Origin: Dipteris shenzhenensis
Lineage: Eukaryota; Polypodiophyta; Polypodiopsida; Gleicheniales
DNA: 64,000 bases
Direction: 5' to 3' (one strand)
Assembly (NCBI GenBank): GCA_047967505.1
Contig: CM106541.1
Part shown: piece after piece, positions 53,213 to 63,220 of the stretch
How positions within the stretch are numbered: the first letter of the stretch is position 1
Layout of the letters: each line of letters starts with the position of its first letter
Notes under the pieces: generated by a model
Seen by the model: the letters and a program-made list of their open reading frames with translations, nothing else
Database searches by the model: none
Told to the model about the DNA's origin: nothing
Translations under genes and position numbers: made by a program

Positions 53213-54833
53213 TACTAGTATTTCTCGTAGTGGATCAAAGGACATGAAGGATTGTATTTACAAGATGGGTGAGCTTGTGAGATACTCTACACTATACAAA
53301 AATGTGAAGGGTATCGATGCTCCATGCAAGGTTTTCATATTGCTAATATGGTGCACTTTTTTCTTTCTAGGTATGTGAGCCATTTCTTGATTCTCGAGTT
53401 ATGTCAGTGGAGGTGGTTTGTTCAGTGGAGGAGACCTTTCCACATTCTATTCTCACAAGCCAACTACATCTCATAGTGCATTTAGTGGATGAGATTGCTA
53501 TACGTGGCACTATACATGCACGATGTTTGTTATTTCTCGAGCACTTCATTAAGACCTTGAAGGGTTTCGTGAGGCAAAATGCAAGGCCCAAAGGTAGCAT
53601 GGCTGAGGGTTGGTTGGTACAAGAGTCACTTGTATATATTTCTGGGTTTCTTGTTGATGTGGATAGCTCTCTCCAACGACTATGAAGAGATGATGAAGCC
53701 CTAAGGATGACCTCTATTATGCCTCAAGAAAAAGGATGGAGCAAAGAAGATACAAGGATGCAAAGGCAAGAAGACAAAGAGAAAGGGCCCTCTTTCATAC
53801 ACACCACGGATCTCGTGTGCCATACCCTCAACATCTAAGAGCACTTCCAAAGGATATTCATGTGGATCGGCTACTTGACGAAATGGAGAGAGTAGAGAGA
53901 GACAAGGGGATGCATATCAGAATGGAAGAATGGGAGTATGCTAGAGGATGCATGGGCAAGGTCGGTATATAGAATGTTATGCATAAGTTAGGAGCTTTCA
54001 ATAATTTAGATTGCTTATTTAATTGATTTTGCCTTGGTGTAGTGTACTATGTTCAATGCTATATGAAGTGAGGGCAAGCATTTTCAGACACAACAGATTG
54101 ATGATAAGAGAAACACACAAGATTGTGGTGTCGTTGCTAGCTTTGAGGGAGCCAATAGAGCCATGGATGATTATTGTGGCATAATCCAAGATATTATTAA
54201 GCTTGAACTTCGACGCTTCTTTGTGTATGTTTTGGATGTCAAGTGGTTTACGGACATGGTAGAAAGAGGCCCTAATGCAATAATCAAATGCCATACAAGT
54301 GGCTTTGTAGCTACTGACTCCACAAAGTTTTGGAAAAGCAAGAAGGACACACTAGTACTACCGCAACAATGTGAACATAAACTATACACATATATGAAAG
54401 TACTCACTTTTAAATATTTGATACCTTCAATGCAAGGAAAATAACATGATTGTGTTTGTGTTTGAATTAGGTTGTCTATCAACCAATGGTGGATAATAAT
54501 AGGTGGTGGCATGTCATACCTATTATGCCACGTTCCAAAGTGATGTATAGTACATTTACTAATATGGAGTGTACGGAGGATGATCATGGCCATGGAGGTG
54601 ATGATGATCGTGATACGAGCGAGGAAGATCATCATGAGATAGGAGATATAGATATTCAGGCCATTACCCATGAGGACGACCATTGGTGATGGTGATTTCA
54701 ATAGTAGCACAAGTAGTAGTGGGCTGAATATATTCGTAGATCTCAAGATTGGTTTGGATTTTGAAGTAGATAGTTTGGCAAGGGTTGATCTCATTGAGGA
54801 TGAGATAAAACCGTAGCCCATCATCGATATTGG
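53213..54833 (+). pseudogene. TNP2-like transposase, C-terminal half (En/Spm element 2)
   Basis: Collinear with the minus-strand gene at 12882-14524. DUF4218 reads QLHLIVHLVDEIA, FVRQNARPKGSMAEGW and SLVYISGFLVDVDSSL. A deletion removes the stretch from the VIDREL to WVTR equivalent near 53735. It continues HHGSRVPYPQHLRALPKD, EWEYARGCMGK, FFVYVLDVKWFTDMVERG, DSTKFWKSKKDTLVLPQQ and NNRWWHVIPIMPRSK. Homology begins abruptly at about 53213. Stops near 53684 and 54058 show decay. The Tnp2 core is absent. Confidence 0.85.
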
Positions 54834-55014
54834 CAAACTGTTTCATATATTGTCTCATTCTCCTCACCTCACTTAGTTTTTGTATATGTGGGTTTACCAA
54901 AAAGCATTGATATTTTTATTAAAGTTATGAGCTTTGGTAATCATGGGCAATGTTTGGAAAGCAGTGATGCACATTTATCAACCTGTAGCAAAATTTTACT
55001 CTCTGTATTCTCTA

Positions 55015-55220
55015 CTGTGTGTTTATAAACGCGTCTAAATATGCATCTAAAAGATAGTGTAGACGTGCTATTAGACGCGTTAATAACTGCACTATTAGAT
55101 GGGCTAATAGACATGCGAATAGACATGCCCATATTTTCACTAATTCTATATGTGCCTATAGACACGCCCACTAATTTGTGTGTCTATCAAGCACATCTAT
55201 AGTTGCTTTGTCTTGTTGTG
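55015..55220. repeat. Right subterminal array and terminus of En/Spm element 2
   Basis: Copies of TAGACG(C/T)G, TAGACATG and TAGACACG lead to CTATAGTTGCTTTG..TTGTTGTG ending at 55220. This is the reverse complement of the element 1 start at 12427. Many motif copies have lost CpG relative to element 1. Confidence 0.8.
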
Positions 55221-56580
55221 TCATAAGAGAGTTTTTTTAATACCAATACTCTTTACCAAAAGTATATAAATAAGGGTTTCATAAATTCACATGAAGAAAA
55301 CAAACCAAATTTTCTAGTGTAAAACATATTTGAAAGACCATACATAACTACTTGGTTACTTCTTGAATGCATGTGGTATGGTCATTTCACATTTACCTTG
55401 GGTCTTTGGTGGCATCTCTCTCTATCAGAAGCACTCGCTTTTCTCATCAGAAGCAAGCTTTTACCATATGAGAATGGAATGCCATTGGTTATTAGAAATA
55501 TATTGACATCTACATGAGTATGAAATCACGTTAGCAACCCGTTAAGATAGTCTCTTTGGAATGAATTTATAGGAAAAGGGAGAATGTATTATATGCTATG
55601 GGATACACTTGTTGCTGATAAGAGTTTAGAAGACCTAGGTTTCTTGTCGATGGATAAGAGCTTAGAAGACTAGGTCTCTTGTCAATGTATACCAAGGAGA
55701 CGCAACATTCATAGGCCATTGGCTCAATAAGGTATTCTATTGGTAAGTCTCCCTTGTCTTAGCACCTTTTGGACAATTGTGAAGCTAAGGGTATGAAGTC
55801 ATGTAAGGGACGAATTGGAAGAATGCGGTGTGTCCTTGTGTCATGGCAAGAATTTAAATCAAAGCTCCCCTTTATCTCCGATTACAAACTGCTCGCAAAG
55901 CAGTTGAGAGAATCCCTCACTAAGGAGATGACAGCCCACACCACAAATTCACTCGAGAAAAGATGACAGCCCACGATCCATATTCTGAGTGCCACAGTTC
56001 GGATATGGTGCATTTCCGAATCTCCCACAGGTCTAATAGTCATTGTCTTTTGGCATTATACGCGTAGTTTCTACAACCAGAGCACACTGGAGGGTTCACC
56101 TTTTTGAACGGGGTTCATCGTCTGTCGCCACCGGCGGGCTATCGCTAGGACTGCGTCCTGAATCACAGTTGAGTTCTGCAAAAAGTCCAAGAAGAATCAG
56201 AATTTTCAAGGCTTGACGAAAATGTCCTTGGGAAGTCACCGGGGTTCGGCTTTCGAGCAGCCAATTACATTCTAGAAATTACCCTCATGCCCGCGGAAAG
56301 ACACAAACGGATAATATAGTCGTTATACGTGCTAGCTTTTCTCTAGACCTTCGGATCAAATAGTTTGCCTTTCAACTTTGAGGCCTGAAGTGGCTAGTTT
56401 TCAGTACCGAACTCAAACTAAAGGTGGATAACTCAGAGTGGAAGCCCATCACTCAAGGGAACAGATCCATGGATCAGGATCGCAAACACACACAAGAGAG
56501 CACGAATGCTAGTGCCTCTGGGCACTCTGGTTCCGCATGATATATGGACGGAGAGTCAGTGAGAGAGAAAGAGATAGAGA
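55221..56580. other. Intergenic, no gene supported
   Basis: Contains short open frames without recognisable domains and one 19-bp phrase repeated at 55625-55690 (GAAGACCTAGGTTTC / GAAGACTAGGTCTC). The last part is downstream sequence of the DREB gene. Confidence 0.5.
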
Positions 56581-56780
56581 TTGATTTTTTACTAAACTAG
56601 TATGATACATTTGTAAGAAAGTAAAATACTTGTAGGAAACTCCCAAAATGAAGTCATTAGGGTAAAGAACTCTCTCTCGATTGATTTTTTACTAAACTAG
56701 TATGATACATTTGTAAGAAAGTCAAATCGTTGCAGGAAATTCCCAAAATGAAGTCATTAGGGTAAAGAACTCTCTCTGTC
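56581..56780. repeat. 100-bp tandem duplication
   Basis: Two copies beginning TTGATTTTTTACTAAAC at 56581 and 56681, ending GGTAAAGAACTCTCTCT. Followed by a (TC)n tract to about 56820. Lies 3' of the DREB gene. Confidence 0.92.
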
Positions 56781-57066
56781 TCTGTCTCTCTCTCTGTTTG
56801 TCTCTCTCTGATCTCTCAATATAACTCCCCCCAGAAACAAAGCCGGGAGTAACATGGTGTGCACAATACTGCAAAAATGTTATGATGGACTCCTTCGGAC
56901 CATTGCGCAGCTACAGAAGAATTGTAGTGTGGACTATAAGCTGCTCAGCTCATTAGATATCCTGATTAGCACTTTGTTGTGTAGCCATATAACTGTAACC
57001 AGCGTCACAGCTGACTTCCATACCATTGTGCGATGTGTGATATATATATATGAATGAGCTAAGTTT

Positions 57067-57885
57067 TCAATTGGGTTTCTCATGATCCCATAGCCAAAAA
57101 GAATCCCACGACTCTGCAAACTGCTCGTCATCCTGTAAATGATCAGCGTAGTTATAGGTGGCTTCTCGAGGAGCTGGAGGCGTCAACAGCATGGCATCGG
57201 CCATGTCCGACAGCACGCTGGGCATGTCAAGCAACATATCTTCCTCAAACGGATTTTGAGATTGAGGTGCAGCAGCTCCTGATGTGTTGGATGGAGGACG
57301 GTTTGCAAAGTTAGAGATGCCGGCTTCTTTAGCCGATTCTAACACTTCTGTAGTCGGTTCGCCTGCTGGAGGAGAAAGAAGACCATCTTGGTCCTTGGGC
57401 TGTGGTATGTTGGCCGTTGCGTCAGGAATGTTACTGGCTTTGGCCTCTACAAGAGTAGAACTCGCGGTGGGCAGGTTGGTTGTAGCTGCAGCGGGCGTCT
57501 TGAGATTTGTAGAAGTCGAAGCCGCAGCCGCAGCGGCGGCAGCGATCTGAATGTCTCTAGCTGAGAGGGTCAAAGGGCGAGGCAAAGAGTGGGCAGATTC
57601 TGGGAAGTTCAGGCGGGCATTTTGGCCCTTCAGGCTGAGGGCGGCAACATCGTAGGCGCGGGCTGCCATCTCTGGAGTAGAGAAGGATCCGAGCCAGATA
57701 CGATTCTTCTTTTTGGGTTCACGGATTTCGGAGACCCATTTACCCCAGGTACGCTGACGGATGCCATGGAAGACCGGGTGGCGGGAGGAGGACCTGGGGA
57801 GGGGGCAGCGTTTGGCGGAAGGTACTACTGAAGGAGAAGGCGGAGTGGAAGAGTCAGAAGAAGAGGAGGAGGGAAGGTCCGCCAT
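57067..57885 (-). CDS. DREB-type AP2/ERF transcription factor
   Basis: A 272-residue protein. I chose the ATG at 57885 (M-A-D-L-P-S) over the longer in-frame ATG at 58143 because the extra 86 residues look like leader and the -3/+4 context (A, G) is good. Residues ~38-95 form a complete AP2 domain: [44 protein letters not shown] and [19 protein letters not shown] has the Val typical of DREB-group factors. A Ser/Pro-rich N-terminus, [13 protein letters not shown], a low-complexity linker, an acidic region ([21 protein letters not shown]) and a terminal WLWDHE motif complete it. It would bind DRE or GCC-type promoter elements in the nucleus and probably activates stress-linked genes. No introns, as usual for the family. 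It is the only clearly intact host gene here. Confidence 0.93.
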   Translation of the reverse strand: MADLPSSSSSDSSTPPSPSVVPSAKRCPLPRSSSRHPVFHGIRQRTWGKWVSEIREPKKKNRIWLGSFSTPEMAARAYDVAALSLKGQNARLNFPESAHSLPRPLTLSARDIQIAAAAAAAASTSTNLKTPAAATTNLPTASSTLVEAKASNIPDATANIPQPKDQDGLLSPPAGEPTTEVLESAKEAGISNFANRPPSNTSGAAAPQSQNPFEEDMLLDMPSVLSDMADAMLLTPPAPREATYNYADHLQDDEQFAESWDSFWLWDHEKPN

Positions 57886-58162
57886 GATGAGTAAAGATTT
57901 ACAAGGATAAGGATCAAAGAGGTGGTCATGCAGCTGCGGTTGCGGCTCCTTCAAAGGAGACAACAATATTAGACGGTGAAGCTTTTTGGTTTGCAGGTGA
58001 GTGCTTTTGACTGATTTGTGTCGCCACGGATCCATACTCTTAACATTTGTAAGACGGACACGAGAACTCAGAGCACACGCTTCCGCACACGCAACGCTTG
58101 AGGGCTGTTTTTGCTGCTTTGCCTCCGCTCGATCAGCAAGCATTCGGCAGACAGTTGGCTGG
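57886..58162 (-). other. DREB 5' leader
   Basis: Open in frame with the gene back to 58143 but with the composition of a leader. It contains upstream ATGs in frame, so a longer isoform cannot be excluded. Confidence 0.45.
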
Positions 58163-58264
58163 CTACTGGCGAGGACCTATGAGCGGTGGTGAATCAAATC
58201 TGAGTTACACTGCCTACTAGCGAGGACCTGTAGGCGGTGGTCAATCAAATCTGAATTACACTGT
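58163..58264. repeat. 51-bp tandem duplication upstream of DREB gene
   Basis: CTACT(G/A)GCGAGGACCT..GCGGTGGT.AATCAAATCTGA copies start at 58163 and 58214. Confidence 0.9.
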
Positions 58265-59177
58265 TTCAGGATTGGCTTTCAAGGACTTTTGAGGATTGGC
58301 GTTTCTGGACAAAGTCCACAAGAGCGCCATCGATCGACAGAAAAAGGTGAAAAAGAGGTTGTGAACAGCTCTTTCTTGCCGAACTCTTTTGGATGAAGAA
58401 AAGCCTACAGTTTACATGAAAACTTCTTCCACTAAACCTGCAGAAAAGTTGATTGATCTGCTTACTTTCGATTCGAGAACATAATATTCCCATCTTTCCC
58501 TACATTTATTTAACAGACGCGATGGCACAGCTGAGTTCAACTATTTTTGTTGAAAACATGCAGTTTTACAGGGACCCACGAGGACGTAGAGCAACTCGAA
58601 GGTGACATCTTCGATTTGATTGTCCGTTTTGAACAAGAATAGATTATTGAAGGGGGTTCCTTAATGCTAAAAAGTTGTATGGTGGCTCCTTGCCGTCCTA
58701 CGACGGAATGCTCCGACTTCCGAGTTCCGACTTCCAACTTCACAAGTGAAGACGACCCGTGTGTGTGGCGTCTGCACTGTGTACATGTATTGATAATTGC
58801 ACAATGTCAAAAGCTTCGAAACACAAAGTCAAAAGCTTCAGCCCTTCAAACTCCGTGTGTGCACTCTAGACTATTAGATGGACCTAAAAAACTCTAATTA
58901 GCTGGGGAAGGTATTGATTCTCACTTGCTCTAAGAGCGCGGCCACATGCCACCCTCTGAAACCTCCAGAGCTCCATTCTTCGATGTTGCACCCCTGTTTT
59001 CAGATTTCAGGAAAATTTGAGCTCTTAGCCACATAAATCAGCAAACAGATGCGTGTGGGTAGAAGGGGACCTGCAGGGCACACTGGTGGTACGTGCCAAA
59101 GCTCCTATCTCCATAGAATGGAGCTTTGGAGGTCTCACAACGGGGGGGTTTTCCCACCTCTATTCAACCTAGATCTT
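58265..59177. other. Intergenic, no gene supported
   Basis: Mixed composition, short open frames only. The 58930-59170 stretch may be a further decayed part of the copia fragment that follows. Confidence 0.4.
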
Positions 59178-59490
59178 GCTATTCTCCAACTTGGTGGCTT
59201 TGTGTGGACCATCCACCGCCGGTTACCGCTATTTTGCTTTGTTTTTGGTAGACGACAATATCTCCATGTGCCGAGAATCCACACATCAAAACCTCCAAAG
59301 AAGAAGAGAAATGTTCCTTGCTTTCAATCCAATGCAAAAGGCCATGACTTGGAGTTATAAAACCTATGTGTACTTTAACACGGAGCATCAATGTTCGTCA
59401 CACACAATTTCAAGAACGTCCTGGTCCACGATCGGGTGGAAGCTAACTTCCACCTGGCTCTTATTTCAAAGAAGATTACGGTGATACGTT
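59178..59490 (+). pseudogene. Copia integrase fragment
   Basis: Reads CGPSTAGYRYFALFLVDDNISMC followed by REMFLAFNPMQKA, resembling the start of the copia integrase core (GP....G..YF..F.DD.SR...F). One insertion and several substitutions disrupt the DD-x-SR motif. No other domain is attached. Confidence 0.55.
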
Positions 59491-61929
59491 TGCACATATA
59501 AATCACACGTTTATGGCAATATCAAGCTAGAAGATGGTTTGTTGGTCGTTGTCAAACTAGGATGGAATGTAGAGCTTTTGACAAACAATAAGTGAGTACA
59601 TCCAAAATGGTGATAGCCTTTCAGATTCCCTCCACTTCCATGTATGGACTAAGGGAGGCAATGGATCAGGAAAAGAAAAATGGCTTGTAGGAACCACTCC
59701 TTGCCATTTTCCTTTTTCCACTTGCCATTCATTAAGGACTAAATGAGACACTAAATTACTAAAATTGACGCCCCATAAGTAGTTGATCTCACTTGAAAAG
59801 AAAATTAACAATACATCACTTAGTCTCAATATTGTTTGAACAACCTTGTGACATGAAGATCTAATGTTCTTAAGAATACAGTATCGCACTTATATATTCA
59901 AAGGTCAATATACCAAAAACACATTTGTTAACATTTTTTTACTTTCTCGTTTCATTTGGATTTTCTTTTGAGAATGGTCATCTCCACTCACTATGCACTT
60001 GGTAAACTGCAAATTTGTGTCAATTTGTAATAAAGTTTGTTGAACATTTCAACATGTATGTAGTGTAAAGACACACCATTTTTTTTGAACATCTAATATG
60101 AGGCGTAAAAGTATACTATATGTTTGAACGGGGACTGTAATATATTATCCTATGCTTTTCAACCTCGTTCAAAGTGATCCGATTCTAGTATTGCATTTTG
60201 ACTTGATGGGTCTAGTCTACCCAAATGATATTTAATACATGTGCAACTACTATCAAAGATTGTGATGCATTTTTCAACTCATACCTATGCTTCTTTTTAA
60301 GACTTTGCAAAATTCATTTCCAACAATAAACAATGCTACTCATTTCCACCTCTATCAAAACCATTTAGCTAAGTGGAGAAATTCAAATCTAAGAGTCCAA
60401 GAAAATTGATTTTTTTTTCAATGATTCATTAGGAAAAAATGGGCAAAAGGTCATTAGAACATCATGTTTTCTTCATAATTTACCACATCACTTGTCAGTA
60501 TTTGTGCGAATATCTTTTATTCATATGAACACATATTTGTATGAATACCTTATCCGTACAAATAACTTTATTAGTAAGAACAAACTACTCTATATATCTC
60601 ATCACTCAATGGATTTCTAGCTCAGTAAAAGAGATAAAAGAAGCACTCTTAGCTTTCTTGAGCACTCTTGAAGGTTTAAAATAAGATGAAATTCGTGCTT
60701 TTGTTTGTTTGAGTTCTTAGGTTCTCTTGTGTAAATGTTTTTTGGTTTGGGTTCTTAGGATCCCTTGCTGCATTCTTTTACAAATGAAATTTCCTTCTCT
60801 TGTGAACAAATACTGTAATATATGAAGATTCTTTCTTTTATGAATAAACACTATGTGAATATCATTATAAAATGAATGAATAGTTTTGAATGGATATATT
60901 TTATTCCTTCAATTGTACACGATCAAGTTTTTATACAAAAAAAAAAAGATTCTTGAGGATGGCAAGTTGTTTTTTTGTGGCTCTTCTCAACCAGTGCTAA
61001 TCTATTTTCTAGCCATATTCATTGTTGCTTCTATTCGATTATAGATTTGATTGTCTTCAATTCGCTGGGCTTATTAGATATTATTCAAACTATTGTTCAA
61101 ACTATAAGAGGAAATATTGTTGAATGTTTCATATTGTCTACAAATCTCAATTTCCTTCTTGGATGAACTGATTCTACTGTCCTCAACTAGGGCCACTCTA
61201 TTTTTTCTTCAAAGCAAAAGGCCATCATCAATTCCACCACCATCCCAAATCTAGGGGAGTGGAATATCAAGTATATTTTTAAGTAGTGAAATATAAAGTT
61301 GTTATTTTAAAAGACCAGCAAGATTTATTGATTAATCATATGGAGAAGAACACAGAGTGTGTTGCATGTGTAGGGATTTCAAAAATAGTTGAAATTGATC
61401 ATTTACAGACTATGGAGTCTAAGTATACATTACATACTCCAGATATTTTGAGGAAGTATTCCATATCGTACACGAGAATTGGAAGCCAGTAATTGGGACT
61501 GAAGAAGAGCACCCAAGGGGTTTTGATGGATGGACTCCTAACTATGTGTCCTTAATAATGAGCTGACCAAAAATAATGTACCTGGCCTAAATGTGTATCT
61601 AATTTTTCCTAGAACATAGCTCCTTGCAAGAAAGGATTACTAGTGTGGATGCAAGAAAGTATGGATTACTAGTGTGGATGCAAGAAAGGATTAACAATAG
61701 AGAGAAGCACAGAGAAAAAAAGATGAAAATGCATTAGACTTAGCAGAACTGCAAAAATAGAATGCCATCATTGTTTAGAAACCCTAGAGATTGCAACAAC
61801 AACTGGTGGCTACTAAAACTAGTATTATACAAGATGTACAACAATGGATTACAGAGGTGATTAAGAGGACTCTATTAGAGCAATTAAGCCATTGATGGAA
61901 GGAAATGCACGACTTTAAACAAATAATAC
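59491..61929. other. AT-rich intergenic DNA, no gene supported
   Basis: Contains a small tandem duplication near 61640-61690 (ACTAGTGTGGATGCAAGAAA). Open frames at 60975-61166 and 61286-61492 have no recognisable domain. Confidence 0.5.
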
Positions 61930-62366
61930 CCAAATATGCTCATATGGATGCATAGTATATGCACAGGTTCGTTAGATGCATTTGAGTTTCTACTATTTGA
62001 GCCTTGAGTTTTGGTGCCACTATCCTCTATTCATGCAGACATATTTGGGTGCACCTAGTATTTGGTGTGATTTCTCTCTTGTAGGTACTAGAATTTGGAA
62101 TTTTGCTTTATTTTCATCATGGCATCTTCTTTCATGTCTGAAAAGGATTTTGTCAACATTAAAAAGTTTGATGGGACAAGCTTTTCTTTATGAAAAGAAT
62201 AGATAAGGGATGTGCTTAGTCAAAAGAAGCAGATTAAACCCTTGGTAGGGATTGAAGCTAAGCCTGCATATATGTATGAGGATGATTGGAATGAGTTAGA
62301 TGCATTAGCAAAGTCTACTATTAGACTTCATCTTGCAGAGTCAATTTAATATTTCATAGTAGTAAA
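61930..62366 (+). pseudogene. Truncated Copia-2-family leader and gag start
   Basis: From GCTCATATGGATGCATAGTA (61936) it matches the Copia-2 leader in opposite orientation. The ATG at 62119 starts a gag copy: M-A-S-S-F-M-S-E-K, KKFDGTSFSL, stops, IRDVLSQKKQIKPL, EDDWNELDALAKSTIRLHLA. Stops are TGA (Trp codon position), TAG (Gln position) and TAA. It ends abruptly at 62366, where unrelated sequence leads to the palindrome array. This marks a probable insertion or recombination junction. Confidence 0.85.
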
Positions 62367-62465
62367 GGGCGGTAGCAAGCTAAGGGTGTCCACTTCCGGA
62401 CCACTTTCGGGTGAGTGTGACACCCGCTCGAGTGAAAATACAAAGGTTTTGCTTCGGTCTACAAT

Positions 62466-63050
62466 ACCTCGATCGAGGTATTAGTTCCAATGAAAATCAC
62501 ACACGAGGACAACCGAGCCAAGCCAATACCTCGATCGAGGTGCTGGGCTTTTTTCACCGAACCGAGCCTATACCTTGATCGAGGTTTGCTGGCATGCCAC
62601 CTATACATGCCACATATACCTCGTTCGAGGTATCGTGGCAATCCAGCTACACCTCGATCGAGGTCATGTGGCATGTCCAGCTACCTCGATCGAGGTATCC
62701 TGGACCGATGACTTGGCCGCATGTCAAATACGTCAATCGAGACATGTGGCATCTGGCTGCTGCCTGCTGACATACCTCGATCGAGGTATCGTGGCATGTC
62801 GATACCTCGATTAAGGTAGATGTACCGAGATGTATGGGCATGTCACAATACCTCGATCGAGGTAGCGTGGCATGTCTTTACCTCGATCGAGGTAGATGTA
62901 CCGAGATGTATGGGCATGTCAAATTACCTCGATCGAGGTATCGTGGCATATGTATGTTGCATGCGAAATACCTCAATCGAGGTAGGAAAACCCTAAATTT
63001 TCTTATAAAAGAAGAGCGACCCCCCTCATTCTGCATACCTCGATTGAGCT
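62466..63050. repeat. Array of 14-bp palindrome ACCTCGATCGAGGT
   Basis: Fourteen copies at 62466, 62528, 62572, 62618, 62651, 62683, 62730, 62774, 62804, 62850, 62880, 62926, 62970 and 63037. Eight are perfect palindromes and the rest carry one to four changes. Spacing varies from 30 to 67 bp. Most are flanked by a GTGGCATGTC-like phrase. The arrangement resembles a binding-site array for a dimeric protein. Confidence 0.95.
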
Positions 63051-63160
63051 CCTCCTCATCGACCAATTTCGAATTTGCGGGACGTCGACGGAATTGCACC
63101 AACGACGGAGAGCGACCGACGGAGAGCGACGGAGATGGACGGCAGAGCGGGAAAGTCCAA
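63004..63160 (+). promoter_or_regulatory. Promoter and leader exon beside the palindrome array
   Basis: AACCCTAAATTTTCT precedes TATAAAAG at 63004-63011, a good TATA box 21 bp after the last strong palindrome. The leader continues to AAGTCCAA followed by GTAAGG at 63161, a splice donor. The organisation equals that at 17110-17356 and 48384-48516. The coding exon lies beyond the window. Confidence 0.6.
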
Positions 63161-63220
63161 GTAAGGTTTTTTTAATGTAGCTTTTCTTTTTTTGCTAAAA
63201 TTTATTTAAATTTTAGTTTA

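Noticed and set aside
53205-53232. CACTA-like inverted end (reverse complement CACTACGAGAAATAC)
   Set aside because: The same bases in the other copy (14490) encode part of the TNP2 protein (I-S-R-S-A-S-K), so the similarity to a terminal repeat is coincidental.
54171-54836. 221-residue minus-strand frame opposite the second TNP2 copy
   Set aside because: Antisense shadow of the TNP2 C-terminal exons, which are supported by homology with 12.9-13.7 kb.
57886-58143. Longer DREB protein starting at 58143 (358 residues)
   Set aside because: The extra 86 residues have no conserved motif and the ATG at 57885 has a better context and the expected N-terminus; kept only as a possible alternative.
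62466-63050. CRISPR array or bacterial operator cluster
   Set aside because: Spacer lengths are irregular, the repeats are perfect short palindromes, and the context is plant transposon DNA with TATA box and splice donor.
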